This document shows, piece after piece, positions 27,363 through 36,085 of a DNA stretch of 39,470 nt (the first letter of the stretch is position 1; the number at the start of each line of letters is the position of its first letter). A program made the position numbers and the translations under genes. The notes under the pieces were generated by a model. That model saw nothing but the letters and a program-made list of their open reading frames with translations. It was not told where the DNA came from and made no database searches. Source of the DNA: JAABUE01 sp034431895 (lineage in GTDB: Bacteria > Chloroflexota > Anaerolineae > Anaerolineales > Villigracilaceae); the NCBI GenBank assembly GCA_034431895.1, contig DAOUCM010000059.1, forward strand, positions 1 to 39,470, given 5' to 3'.

Positions 27363-28010
27363 CTATGCTTTGGTCTCTTGGCGGTACAGGACATACGAAT
27401 ACACGACCAGGAAGAGGGTCGAACCGAGCAAAGGCACCAGCAGCAGCCAGAACGCATAGCGGGGAATGAAGGCCCCCGCCAGCGCCAACAAGCCCGAGGC
27501 GATGAAGAGCGTCCCGCCGAGGCGATGGGTTTCGTCCCACACCCGGTCGCTGTGCAAAGTCCAGGGCGTGCGAATGCCGATGAAGTAGTTGCGTTTGGCC
27601 TGTCTCATCATAATGCCCGCCAGGATGAAAATCAGTCCCAGCGCAGGCAGCAGCGCAGCGCCCATGTCGAACTGCTCATAGCCGAGGTTCCAGGCCAGGG
27701 TCAGTCCATGTAAATACAACATGAAGACCACTATCGAAGCAATGAAGCCATTGAAGGCGCCGCGAAATTTTTCCACATTGGCCTTGAGCGGGTCTATCTG
27801 TGGGATGAGCAGGAACAACGCCAACAGACCCAACGAGACCAACGGCATCAGGAACGCGCCCCAAAAACGGGGCATATATCCATCCACCTGGTTAGCGGTG
27901 TTCCAGTGCGAAGCAACTCGCTCCGGCAACCGCGGGTAGACCGCCGCGCTGATGACGGACGCAATAACGATGAGGAAGATGGACAAGAGGATGGTTGCAC
28001 GAGTGGACAT
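27363..28010 (-). CDS. SdpI-family membrane protein
   Basis: A 215-residue protein with about six membrane segments. The N-terminal part has the DUF1648 motif (PRLPERVASHWNTANQVDGY) after the first helix. The later part shows the SdpI signature (NYFIGIRTPWTLHSDRVWDETHRLGG). SdpI of Bacillus gives immunity to the SdpC toxin and signals to SdpR; most homologues lack a known toxin partner, and none is seen here. AGGAG lies 6 nt before ATG 28010. Transcribed in the same direction as the MocR gene upstream, 104 nt away. Confidence 0.88.
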   Translation of the reverse strand: MSTRATILLSIFLIVIASVISAAVYPRLPERVASHWNTANQVDGYMPRFWGAFLMPLVSLGLLALFLLIPQIDPLKANVEKFRGAFNGFIASIVVFMLYLHGLTLAWNLGYEQFDMGAALLPALGLIFILAGIMMRQAKRNYFIGIRTPWTLHSDRVWDETHRLGGTLFIASGLLALAGAFIPRYAFWLLLVPLLGSTLFLVVYSYVLYRQETKA

Positions 28011-28114
28011 TCTTTCTCCTTTCGACCTATTGTAATCCTCGAAGGGCATCCCTGGCGCCTGTCATCTCGTTGCATGAGGTCGGCTGCCAGCGTGCCCGGC
28101 TATGCCAAGGGGAA

Positions 28115-29590
28115 TCAGCGGGCCAAAAATCTATGTAGCGCCTTTGCCAATCGCTTGACGCCCTCTTCGATTTCGTCCGGCGCATGGACAACGAAATTGA
28201 GGCGCATCCAATTCCTGCCTTCGCTGCCTTGCGTGAAGAATCTGCTGCCCGGAACGAACGAGACCCCCTCTTCATACGCCCAGGGGAGCAAGTCGTCGGT
28301 GGAAACCTCTTCAGGAAATCTGACCCACACGAATAACCCCCCCTGAGGCGGTTCGAATTGCACGCCGGCTGGCAAGTACTGTTCGAGAGCCGAAACCATA
28401 GCGTCACGGCGTTTGCGAAACACCTGACACGAGCGCCGCAAGTGCGCCTGGTAACGTCCAACCGTGACATACGCTTCCAGCGCCCGTTGAATGAGGGTGG
28501 AGGTCGTCAGGTCGTTGACGCGCTTGAAATGCACCAGGCTATCATAAATTGGGCCCTCGATGAACAGGTATCCCACCCGCAGGCCAGGCATGAGCATTTT
28601 CGAAAACGTATTGACGTAGATGACGCGCCCGCCCGGATCTAGCGCTTTCAGGGATGGCTGCGCCCGTCCATCGTAACGCAGGTCGCCTACAAAATCGTCT
28701 TCCAGCACAGGCACGTTGTAGCGGTCTGCCAAGATGAGCAACTCGCGGCGGCGAGAATTTGCCAGGCAGGCGCCGGTTGGGTTATGAAAGTTGGGAATGG
28801 TATAAATGAGTTTGGGATGATGCTGCTGCAACAACCGCTCCAGATGTTCGACCTGCATCCCCTGTTTGTCCACCGGCACGCCAACCACTGTAAAATGAAG
28901 CGCCCGGAACAGTTCGAGCGCCCCGCCATAGGTGGGACTTTCGAGCAGGATGGTATCGCCCGGCTTGAGCAAGAGTTGTGACACGAGAGAAAGCGCCTGT
29001 TGTGAACCGGCCGTGATGAGGATGTTTTCAGGGCGCGCCTGTAATCCCTGGCTAGCCAACACGCGCGCAATCGTGACGCGCAAGGGCGCATAGCCTTGAC
29101 TCTCGCCGTATTCCAACGCCTCTATTCCATCGCGGCGCATGACAGCCTGGAGCACTTTGCGAAATTCATCGGCCGGGAACAGATGAGGGGCGCTGGAACC
29201 GCTGGCGAATTCGATCATAGGGCGAGATGGCAGCCTATCGGCTTGTTGGTCCCTTTCTGCCGCTTTGGCTTCTACGCTCTCCACCTGTACATGGCGCTGC
29301 CAGAGCGGCCAGGCAGATTCGAGTTGCGGCAAGGGCTGGGCAGGCAGGGGCGGAGAAAGGGAAACGTAGGTGCCGCTTCCCACCCGCGAGAAGACCAACC
29401 CATCCGCCTCCAAGTCTGAATAAGCCGTCTCTACGGTAATGCGGTTGACGCCCAAATCATGCGCCAGCCTCCGACTGGCCGGCAGGCGCGTTCCCGGCAG
29501 CAGACTGCCCGAAAGGATGCCCTGCCGCAAATGGGCTTTGATTTGCTGATAAAGCGGAACCTGACTGTGCCGATCGAGAGGAATGCGCAT
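28115..29590 (-). CDS. MocR-type transcriptional regulator (GntR wHTH fused to aminotransferase)
   Basis: A 491-residue fusion. Residues 1-75 form a GntR winged helix (PLYQQIKAHLRQGILSGSLLPG, then RRLAHDLGVNRITVETAYSDLEADG). Residues about 120-490 are an aminotransferase class I domain with Lys331 (NTFSKMLMPGLRVGY) as the PLP Schiff base and NFHNPTG for cofactor binding. MocR proteins such as PdxR and GabR sense PLP or PLP adducts. The pdxS and pdxT genes lie about 1.2 kb away beyond a divergent EamA gene, making a PdxR-like role plausible. GGGAG precedes ATG 29590. The intergenic DNA carries repeated AATTGG boxes (see 29605-29745). Confidence 0.9.
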   Translation of the reverse strand: MRIPLDRHSQVPLYQQIKAHLRQGILSGSLLPGTRLPASRRLAHDLGVNRITVETAYSDLEADGLVFSRVGSGTYVSLSPPLPAQPLPQLESAWPLWQRHVQVESVEAKAAERDQQADRLPSRPMIEFASGSSAPHLFPADEFRKVLQAVMRRDGIEALEYGESQGYAPLRVTIARVLASQGLQARPENILITAGSQQALSLVSQLLLKPGDTILLESPTYGGALELFRALHFTVVGVPVDKQGMQVEHLERLLQQHHPKLIYTIPNFHNPTGACLANSRRRELLILADRYNVPVLEDDFVGDLRYDGRAQPSLKALDPGGRVIYVNTFSKMLMPGLRVGYLFIEGPIYDSLVHFKRVNDLTTSTLIQRALEAYVTVGRYQAHLRRSCQVFRKRRDAMVSALEQYLPAGVQFEPPQGGLFVWVRFPEEVSTDDLLPWAYEEGVSFVPGSRFFTQGSEGRNWMRLNFVVHAPDEIEEGVKRLAKALHRFLAR

Positions 29591-29604
29591 GACGCTGCTC
29601 CCTT

Positions 29605-29745
29605 AATTGGTACTGTCAATATACCACCAATTCAATTATTTCAACAGAGCCAATTTGTCTTATTTTAGCCTATTTCAAAAAATTGGACGGGTGTATATTT
29701 CAAAAAATTGGCTCTTAACATTACGCCAATTTGCTCTACAATTGG
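29605..29745. promoter_or_regulatory. Seven AATTGG/CCAATT boxes with a 16-bp direct repeat, likely MocR operators
   Basis: AATTGG lies at 29605-29610, 29681-29686, 29706-29711 and 29740-29745; CCAATT lies at 29627-29632, 29650-29655 and 29726-29731. TATTTCAAAAAATTGG is exactly repeated at 29671-29686 and 29696-29711 (25 bp apart). GAGCCAATTT (29647-29656) is the reverse of AAATTGGCTC (29705-29714). MocR proteins typically bind spaced direct repeats, so these are the best operator candidates for both divergent genes. Confidence 0.65.
29715..29742 (+). promoter_or_regulatory. Promoter of the EamA transporter gene, probably leaderless
   Basis: TTAACA (29715-29720) and TACAAT (29737-29742) are separated by 16 nt, each 5 of 6 to consensus. 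The ATG at 29749 begins 6 nt after the -10, so the mRNA would start at the start codon. Three of the AATTGG boxes overlap or flank this promoter. Confidence 0.65.
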
Positions 29746-29748
29746 GCC

Positions 29749-30735
29749 ATGTCCACTCTCGATTCCACTCGCCTGGCTCTGACGCGCGGGTATGCGGCCG
29801 CCATGGTCAGCGCCTTCGTACTGGCGACGACCGCCATTTTCATCCGCTACTTGACGCAGACCTATCGCTTGCCCGCCTTGGTGCTAGCCTATTGGCGCGA
29901 CCTGTTCGTGGCGCTGGCCTTGTCGCTTGTATTGGCCAAGATTCGCCCAGACTTATTGAAAGTCCAGCGCGCCAGCCTGCGCTACCTTGCGCTTTATGGT
30001 CTGGTATTGGCGACTTTCAACGCGCTCTGGACGCTTTCGGTAGCGCTCAACGGCGCGGCCGTTTCGACCGTTTTGGCGTATAGCTCGACCGGCTTCACCG
30101 CCCTGCTGGGATGGTGGTTCCTCAAGGAGCGCCTGGACTGGGCCAAGGCGCTGGCGGTAGCGCTCAGTTTGGGGGGCTTCGTGCTGGTCTCTGGCGCTTG
30201 GGAAGCATCCGCCTGGAACGCCAACCTGGTCGGTATCTCGACCGGCGTCTTGTCTGGTTTGCTGTATGCCGTCTACAGTCTCATGGGGCGATCCGCTTCG
30301 CAACGCAACTTGAATCCCTGGACGACCCTGCTCTATACTTTTGGCTTTGCCGCCGCTTTTTTGCTGGCCTTCAACCTGATACCGAGCGGTTTCGTGCCGG
30401 GTAAAGCAGTCCAACCGGCCGACCTGTTTTGGCTGGGAAATTCGCTGGCCGGCTGGGGCCTCTTGCTCGCACTGGCGGCTGGCCCCACTCTGGCCGGCTT
30501 TGGGCTGTACAACGTCAGCCTGGCGTATCTTCCCTCCAGCGTCGCCAACCTCATCGTTTCTCTCGAACCGGCGCTGACTGCCGGCATGGCCTATCTCTTT
30601 TTCGGTGAAGTGTTGAACGGAACGCAAATTTTGGGCGGGCTGATGATCTTGGCGGCAGTGGTGTTTTTCAGGATGTACGAAGGAACGATGCTGCGCCTGA
30701 AGCGCGGCAAGGAACGGCTGGCGACCATCCCCTAA
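29749..30735 (+). CDS. DMT/EamA-family transporter
   Basis: A 328-residue inner-membrane protein with ten hydrophobic helices in two EamA repeats. Repeat 1 has AMVSAFVLATTAIFIRYLTQ and later STVLAYSSTGFTALLGWWFLKERLDW; repeat 2 has GLLYAVYSLMGRSA and the matching PSSVANLIVSLEPALTAGMAYLFFGE. The short in-repeat E-R-L motif is typical. EamA members export amino acids and other metabolites. Being divergent from a MocR regulator and upstream of pdxST, a role in vitamin B6 or amino acid transport is possible but inferred. The ATG follows a strong -10 box. Confidence 0.9.
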   Translation: MSTLDSTRLALTRGYAAAMVSAFVLATTAIFIRYLTQTYRLPALVLAYWRDLFVALALSLVLAKIRPDLLKVQRASLRYLALYGLVLATFNALWTLSVALNGAAVSTVLAYSSTGFTALLGWWFLKERLDWAKALAVALSLGGFVLVSGAWEASAWNANLVGISTGVLSGLLYAVYSLMGRSASQRNLNPWTTLLYTFGFAAAFLLAFNLIPSGFVPGKAVQPADLFWLGNSLAGWGLLLALAAGPTLAGFGLYNVSLAYLPSSVANLIVSLEPALTAGMAYLFFGEVLNGTQILGGLMILAAVVFFRMYEGTMLRLKRGKERLATIP

Positions 30736-30824
30736 CGAGGCGCCTCTTGCAGAACAAAGAGTAAAATCGCTGGAAGGCCAGCGTGGTAGAATCTAACCGT
30801 ACGTTTCGATAAGGAGTTCGAAAA

Positions 30825-31712
30825 ATGGAAAAACAGATTGGTACTTTTGCGGTCAAAAAAGGCCTGGCACAAATGCTGAAGGGCGGCGTCATCATGGACG
30901 TGGTGACGCCCGAACATGCCCGCATTGCCGAGGAGGCCGGCGCCTGCGCCGTCATGGCGCTGGAACGAGTGCCGGCCGACATCCGCGCACAGGGCGGCGT
31001 AGCGCGCATGTCGGACCCCGATTTGATTCTCAAAATCATGGATGCGGTCAGCATCCCGGTCATGGCCAAATGCCGTATCGGTCACTTCGTGGAAGCGCAG
31101 ATTTTAGAGGCCATTGGCGTGGATTACATTGACGAATCCGAAGTGTTGACTCCCGCTGACGAAGCCCATCACATCAACAAACACGAATTCAAGGTCCCCT
31201 TCGTTTGCGGCTGCCGCAATCTGGGCGAAGCCTTACGGCGGATTGGCGAAGGCGCAGCCATGATCCGCACCAAAGGCGAAGCCGGCACCGGCGACGTGGT
31301 GGAGGCCGTCCGTCATGCGCGCGCGGTCATGGGAGAAATCCGCCGTCTGACGACCATGGCCGAGGAGGAACTGATGGCCTATGCCAAAGAAATCGGCGCT
31401 CCCTATGAATTGGTCAAAGAGACCAAACAACTGGGCCGCTTGCCGGTGGTCAATTTTGCAGCCGGCGGCGTAGCCACCCCCGCCGATGCTGCCATGATGA
31501 TGCAACTGGGCATGGACGGCGTCTTCGTCGGCTCGGGCATCTTCAAGTCGGGCGATCCGGCCAAACGCGCTGCGGCCATCGTCAAAGCCGTCACGAACTA
31601 CCAAGACGCCTACATCCTGGCCGAGGTCAGCAAGAACCTGGGCGAGCCGATGGTCGGAAGGAACGTGTCCACCATGCCAGAGATCGAAAGGCTGGCGGGG
31701 AGAGGCTGGTAA
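30825..31712 (+). CDS. pdxS: Pyridoxal 5'-phosphate synthase subunit PdxS
   Basis: The 295-residue synthase subunit forms PLP from ribose 5-phosphate, glyceraldehyde 3-phosphate and ammonia from PdxT. The protein matches throughout: GGVIMDVVTPEHARIAEEAGACAVMALERVPADIRAQGGVARMSDP, PVMAKCRIGHFVEAQ, and VNFAAGGVATPADAAMMMQLGMDGVFVGSGIFKS (phosphate-binding). A Shine-Dalgarno (AAGGAG) precedes ATG; TAGAAT at 30787-30792 is a possible -10. pdxT lies 108 nt downstream across a heptad repeat. Confidence 0.97.
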   Translation: MEKQIGTFAVKKGLAQMLKGGVIMDVVTPEHARIAEEAGACAVMALERVPADIRAQGGVARMSDPDLILKIMDAVSIPVMAKCRIGHFVEAQILEAIGVDYIDESEVLTPADEAHHINKHEFKVPFVCGCRNLGEALRRIGEGAAMIRTKGEAGTGDVVEAVRHARAVMGEIRRLTTMAEEELMAYAKEIGAPYELVKETKQLGRLPVVNFAAGGVATPADAAMMMQLGMDGVFVGSGIFKSGDPAKRAAAIVKAVTNYQDAYILAEVSKNLGEPMVGRNVSTMPEIERLAGRGW

Positions 31713-31720
31713 GAGCCAGT

Positions 31721-31788
31721 GTTCAGTGTTCAGTGTTCAGTGATCAGTGATCAGTAATCAGTAATCAGTGGCTGCTGACTGATTACTG
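31721..31788. repeat. Heptad tandem repeat and hairpin between pdxS and pdxT
   Basis: Seven heptads in register: GTTCAGT x3, GATCAGT x2, AATCAGT x2 (31721-31769). Downstream, reversed heptads ACTGATT, ACTGTTC and ACTGAAT (31778-31798) follow. CAGTAATCAGT (31759-31769) and ACTGATTACTG (31778-31788) are an exact 11-bp inverted pair with an 8-nt loop. The structure lies inside the probable pdxS-pdxT transcript. Confidence 0.8.
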
Positions 31789-31820
31789 TTCACTGAATTC
31801 CTCGGAAGACATCGCAGACT

Positions 31821-32399
31821 ATGAAGATTGGAGTTTTAGCCCTCCAGGGCGATTTTGCCGAACACATGACCATGCTCAAGCGCCTGGGCGCAGAAACCGC
31901 TGAAGTGCGCCTGCCCGCCCATCTCGACGGGCTGGATGGCCTCATCATCCCCGGCGGCGAATCCACCACCATCGGCAAACTGGCAGTGGACTTTGGCCTG
32001 CTAGAACCCCTGCGCGAGTTTGGCAAAACTCATGCCATTTGGGGCACCTGCGCGGGCGCCATCTTCCTCTCGAAGGATGTCAGCCGCAACCAGCCTCTGC
32101 TTGGCCTAATGGACATCAAAGTTGCGCGCAATGCCTTTGGCCGCCAGGTAGATTCCTTCGAGGCAGAACTGGACATCTCGGAACTGAAGCAGGCCACGGG
32201 GACGAAGGAAGCGTTCCGCGCGGTCTTCATTCGGGCGCCCATCATCGAGTCCGTTTTCGGCAAAGCCCACGTCCTCGCCTCGCTCCCCGACGGGAGAATT
32301 GTTGCCGCGCGACAAGAGCGGTTGCTGGCGACATCCTTTCACCCCGAACTGACCGACGATGCGCGTTTCCACCAATATTTCCTCTCGCTCATCGGTTGA
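31821..32399 (+). CDS. pdxT: Pyridoxal 5'-phosphate synthase glutaminase subunit PdxT
   Basis: A 192-residue class I glutamine amidotransferase releasing ammonia for PdxS. Motifs: LALQGDFAEH at the N-terminus, LIIPGGESTTIGKL, nucleophile Cys in WGTCAGAIFL, and the His/Glu pair in SFHPELTDD near the end. Family length is typical (about 190). It begins 108 nt after pdxS and precedes a GNAT-like gene by 8 nt. Confidence 0.96.
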   Translation: MKIGVLALQGDFAEHMTMLKRLGAETAEVRLPAHLDGLDGLIIPGGESTTIGKLAVDFGLLEPLREFGKTHAIWGTCAGAIFLSKDVSRNQPLLGLMDIKVARNAFGRQVDSFEAELDISELKQATGTKEAFRAVFIRAPIIESVFGKAHVLASLPDGRIVAARQERLLATSFHPELTDDARFHQYFLSLIG

Positions 32400-32407
32400 A
32401 CCCGCCT

Positions 32408-33322
32408 ATGCCTATCCGCCCGCTCGACCTGCTCGACCTGCCAACGCTTTACCGCTATCGCGGAGAAGTCGCCAGTTTGGACACGGCGCGGCTGTTGACG
32501 CGCGGCAATCCCTTGGGCGCCATAGGCTTCATGGCATACTTCAACCCGGCGCGTTATATCTACTCGGCGGTGTCCACGCAAGACGGCGTCTCCCTGCTGG
32601 GAGGCATCACTCATACCCATGGCGAGAGTTTTGCCAAGTTGCTCTACCTGGCGCCTGCTTCGCGCCTCGACCAGCCTGACTTGTCAGCCCTGCTCGAGGC
32701 GCTAATCGCCGAGGCCGGCAAGTGGGGCGTGTTCCACGTCCTTGCCGAAACGGATGAAACCAGCCCTGCTTTCGTGGCTTTGCGGAAGGCAGGCTTTTCG
32801 GTCTATGCCTGGCAGCGCATGTGGGATGTATCCAGGCTGGCCGCACGCAGCCCATCTGCGCGCTGGGCGCGGATGCGTTCTGTGGACCTACCCTGGGCGC
32901 AAAGCCTGTATTACCAAATCGTTCCGCCCTTATTGCAAGCGGTAGAGCCAGCCCTCAAACAACCGCAGGGCCTGGTCTGCGCGGATCGGGCGAAGTGTTA
33001 TGTGAACGTCATGTCGGGCGTGTATGGCATTGTTCTGACGCCGTTCATTCACCCCGAAATATCAGACGTCAGCGCAAAACTGGCTGAAATCGTCGGCAGC
33101 ATGTCGGCGCGCCAAAGCCGCCCGGTGTACCTGTGCGTGCGTTCTTACCAGGCCTGGCTGGAACCAGTGTTGGAAGACTTGGGCGCGACCGCCTCTGCGC
33201 GGCAGGCCGTGATGGTCAAACATCTAACACGCCGCATCAAAGGGGAACAAACCGTGCCGGTCGTGCCGTCGGCCGTCAGCATACAGCCGTCGCAAGTCAG
33301 TAAAATCGAAGAAAAGAAGTAG
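32408..33322 (+). CDS. GNAT-like protein, function unknown
   Basis: A 304-residue protein starting 8 nt after pdxT. The middle part (ISALLEALIAEAGKWGVFHVLAETDETS, then FVALRKAGFSVYAWQRMW-like) looks like an acetyltransferase half with a V-shaped helix-strand end; the second half (VYGIVLTPFIHPEISDVSAKLAEIVG, RPVYLCVRSYQAWLEPVLEDLGA) repeats the pattern, suggesting a two-domain GNAT protein. No acetyl-CoA pyrophosphate loop is unequivocal. The tail is charged and disordered (SQVSKIEEKK). ATG 32408 is chosen; a longer open frame begins inside pdxT. Confidence 0.75.
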   Translation: MPIRPLDLLDLPTLYRYRGEVASLDTARLLTRGNPLGAIGFMAYFNPARYIYSAVSTQDGVSLLGGITHTHGESFAKLLYLAPASRLDQPDLSALLEALIAEAGKWGVFHVLAETDETSPAFVALRKAGFSVYAWQRMWDVSRLAARSPSARWARMRSVDLPWAQSLYYQIVPPLLQAVEPALKQPQGLVCADRAKCYVNVMSGVYGIVLTPFIHPEISDVSAKLAEIVGSMSARQSRPVYLCVRSYQAWLEPVLEDLGATASARQAVMVKHLTRRIKGEQTVPVVPSAVSIQPSQVSKIEEKK

Positions 33323-33341
33323 ACGTATCCTCTAAATTTCG

Positions 33342-34007
33342 ATGACTGATACCCGCCAGCGCGCGTTGCGCATCCACCAAAAACTTTTAGAAACCTATGG
33401 CGAGCCAACCTGGCGCAATCCGCTGCCGCCGGTAGATGAACTGGTCTCGACCATCCTTTCGCAGAATACCAACGACATCAATCGTGACCGCGCTTTCGAG
33501 GCGTTGCGCGCGAAATTTCCGACCTGGGAAGCGGTGCGCGATGCAAAAACAGACGAGGTGATTGCCGCCATCCGCCCGGCTGGGCTGGCCAACCAGAAGG
33601 GGCCGCGCATCCAAAAAGTATTGCGGCAAATGACCGCCGAGCGCGGGTCGCTGGACTTGTCGTTCCTGAGAGACATGCCGCTGGAAGAGGCGCGCTCCTG
33701 GCTGATGAAGTTCGACGGCGTTGGCCCCAAAACCGCCGCCATCGTGTTGTGTTTTTCGCTCGACCGCCCGGCTTTCCCGGTAGACACTCACATCTACCGC
33801 GTGAGCGGGCGCCTTGGACTGCGGCCCGAAAAAATGACCGTGGAACAGGCCCACCCGCACCTAGAAGGTCTATTGCCTCCACAAACCTATTACGCCGCGC
33901 ACCTCAACCTCATCCGCCTGGGACGCGAGGTTTGCACCGCGCGTAAACCCCATTGTCCCGTTTGCCCCGTCCGCGCGCTGTGCTTGTACGAACCGAAAAC
34001 AAAGTAA
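33342..34007 (+). CDS. nth: Endonuclease III (DNA glycosylase/AP lyase)
   Basis: A 221-residue base excision repair enzyme removing oxidised pyrimidines. The helix-hairpin-helix MKFDGVGPKTAAIVL contains the catalytic Lys, and PVDTHIYRVSGRLG the catalytic Asp. The C-terminal iron-sulfur cluster is complete: C-x6-C-x2-C-x5-C (CTARKPHCPVCPVRALC). ATG 33342 follows the GNAT-like gene by 19 nt and precedes the potassium channel by 22 nt. Confidence 0.95.
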   Translation: MTDTRQRALRIHQKLLETYGEPTWRNPLPPVDELVSTILSQNTNDINRDRAFEALRAKFPTWEAVRDAKTDEVIAAIRPAGLANQKGPRIQKVLRQMTAERGSLDLSFLRDMPLEEARSWLMKFDGVGPKTAAIVLCFSLDRPAFPVDTHIYRVSGRLGLRPEKMTVEQAHPHLEGLLPPQTYYAAHLNLIRLGREVCTARKPHCPVCPVRALCLYEPKTK

Positions 34008-34029
34008 GCCACGCCAAAAGGAAAACGAC

Positions 34030-34380
34030 ATGCCCGCATTCTTCATCCTGCTCTTTCGCTTCTTCCGCAGCCTGTGGTATGGGCTGAAAGACGAGGAATT
34101 CCGCGCGCTGTTCCTGTGGGTGCTGGCCATCCTGCTGCTTGGCACCTGGTTCTACGCCAAAGTGGAGGACTGGCGCGCCCTAGACGCCTTTTATTTCACT
34201 ATCACCACGCTGACAACGGTTGGCTATGGCGACTTCTACCCAAAGACCGACGCCGGGAAGATCTTTACGATCTTCTACATCTTCGTCGGCCTGGGACTGA
34301 TTTCATCGTTCATTATCCTGCTGGCAGAAAAGTCGGGCCTGCTCAAGAAGTCTGAGAAAAAAGACGAAAGGGAATCGTAA
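34030..34380 (+). CDS. Small two-helix potassium channel
   Basis: A 116-residue ion-channel protein (Ion_trans_2) with an N-terminal amphipathic helix, two membrane segments (about 28-43 and 79-97) and the selectivity filter TTVGYGDFYPKTD between them. No RCK/TrkA-N regulatory domain is attached. It lies inside the nth-HerA row, 22 nt after nth and 1 nt before the HerA-like gene, with AAAAGGA upstream of the ATG. Its link to DNA repair genes is unexplained. Confidence 0.9.
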   Translation: MPAFFILLFRFFRSLWYGLKDEEFRALFLWVLAILLLGTWFYAKVEDWRALDAFYFTITTLTTVGYGDFYPKTDAGKIFTIFYIFVGLGLISSFIILLAEKSGLLKKSEKKDERES

Positions 34381-34381
34381 C

Positions 34382-36082
34382 ATGGAAGCGCAGCGAAAAA
34401 AGATTGGCTACCTGGTCGGCGGCGGCTTGAAGGAAAATTTCCGCGTGCGGCTGACCGTATCGCCACAGGAGGTGCAAGAGGGCGCCTTCGTAGTATTGGC
34501 CAGCGGGGATTGGCGCTACTACGGCATCGTCACCGACATCCAACTCGGCGCGACCGACCCGCGCTTTGCCGACGAGCCAATCGAAGGGCGCTTCCCGCCT
34601 CATATCGTCAGCCCCTTGCACGGACAAACCCTCTTTGCCAACCTGGAAGTGCTGCCCCAACTGATGCTCGAAGTTGGACCGGATGAAGCCAGCCCGCAAT
34701 ACCAGGCCTGGATACGCTCCAACCCACAGCCCAAATTGCTGCCGGTCAAGAACGTGCCTCCACATCATGCAGAAGTCTTCCTGGCGGCCGAAGGAGACAT
34801 CGCGCAAATTTTTGGCGACCCGCACCAAAAAGGCAACTTCGTCATTGGCTACACTCGCGAGCAGGGACATCCCGTGTGCATAGACCTGGAACGATTCGTC
34901 CAGCGTTCTTCGGGCGTGTTCGGCGCCACCGGCACGGGCAAATCCTTCCTCACGCGCCTGGTGCTGGCCGGGCTGATACAAGCCGGCAACGCCTCCCTGC
35001 TGGTGCTGGACATGCACAATGAATATGGCTTCGATGACGTAGCCTCTGACACCAAGAACCCCGTCACGGGGTTGAAAACCAAATTCAGGTCCAAAGTCAG
35101 AATCGTGGGACTGGGAAGCGGAGCAACCATCCGCGGTCAGACGCCAGATTTCAACCTGGAAATCGCCGCCAGCGACATCTCTACCGCCGACATCGAGACG
35201 CTCACCCGTGAATTGAACCTGAAAGAAACCACCCCCACCACCTTGAACGCCCTGTATGGTTCGTTTCGAGAGCAATGGTTTGCGCGCTTCCGCGACATGA
35301 CGCGCAACACAACGGTCGTAGAAGACGAGCGAGGCAGGAAGAAAGAAGTGCCGGCCGAAGGAAGCGTAGCGGCCTGGGCCCTGGAAAACGGCGTCAACGT
35401 GGCTGCTGCCGAGGCCCTGCACGACAAACTGCGCCGCCTCTTCAACAAACCCTACATCGTCGAGCGGCCTGCCGCCGACAGCGTCGCAGAGATCATCCAA
35501 TCGCTCGAAAACGGTCAGCACATCATCCTGTCCTTTGGCGAACACGAAAGCGACCTGGATTACTTGCTGGTCTCGAACTTGCTGACGCGCAAAATCCGCG
35601 CCGCCTGGGAACGCCAGACCAACCAATTCCGCTCACACGGCCTCTCTGCTGGAGCGGCAGAACCGCGCCCCTTGGTCATCGTGGTCGAAGAGGCCCATAA
35701 ACTGCTCGACCGCGAAATGGCCGCCCAAACCACCTTTGCCACCATCGCCAGAGAACTGCGCAAATATTATGTCACGCTGCTGATCGTAGACCAGCGCCCC
35801 TCTCGAATTGATGACGAAGTCATGTCTCAACTGGGAACGCGCATCTCCGGCTGGTTGGGCGATGAAGACGACATCCACGCCGTCCTCGCTGGGCTGGCAG
35901 GACGCGAAGCCTTGCGGGGCATGTTGGCGCGCCTGCAACCGAAAGAGGAAGCGCTGCTGCTAGGCTGGGGCGTGCCAATGCCGCTGCCGGTGCGCTCACG
36001 CCGCTATGACGACACCTTTTGGAAAGAATTGCTGGGCGGCAAGAAGAGCCAGGAACAGACTCTGAAAGAACTGGGGTATTAG
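34382..36082 (+). CDS. HerA-like ATPase (DUF87 domain)
   Basis: A 566-residue protein. An N-terminal beta domain (about 1-135, the HerA barrel) is followed by a RecA-like ATPase: Walker A GATGTGKS (181-188), NEYGF, and Walker B LVIVVEEAHKL (431-441) with tandem Glu436/437, then DQRPSRIDDEVMSQLGTRISG (about 470-490), typical of HerA/FtsK-like hexameric DNA translocases. The region 300-360 contains an inserted polar segment. HerA usually pairs with the NurA nuclease or with other effectors in repair and antiphage systems. Starts 1 nt after the channel gene. Confidence 0.9.
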   Translation: MEAQRKKIGYLVGGGLKENFRVRLTVSPQEVQEGAFVVLASGDWRYYGIVTDIQLGATDPRFADEPIEGRFPPHIVSPLHGQTLFANLEVLPQLMLEVGPDEASPQYQAWIRSNPQPKLLPVKNVPPHHAEVFLAAEGDIAQIFGDPHQKGNFVIGYTREQGHPVCIDLERFVQRSSGVFGATGTGKSFLTRLVLAGLIQAGNASLLVLDMHNEYGFDDVASDTKNPVTGLKTKFRSKVRIVGLGSGATIRGQTPDFNLEIAASDISTADIETLTRELNLKETTPTTLNALYGSFREQWFARFRDMTRNTTVVEDERGRKKEVPAEGSVAAWALENGVNVAAAEALHDKLRRLFNKPYIVERPAADSVAEIIQSLENGQHIILSFGEHESDLDYLLVSNLLTRKIRAAWERQTNQFRSHGLSAGAAEPRPLVIVVEEAHKLLDREMAAQTTFATIARELRKYYVTLLIVDQRPSRIDDEVMSQLGTRISGWLGDEDDIHAVLAGLAGREALRGMLARLQPKEEALLLGWGVPMPLPVRSRRYDDTFWKELLGGKKSQEQTLKELGY

Positions 36083-36085
36083 AGC

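Noticed and set aside
31721..31798. CRISPR array
   Set aside because: Heptads are contiguous with no spacers of 30-40 bp and no cas genes.
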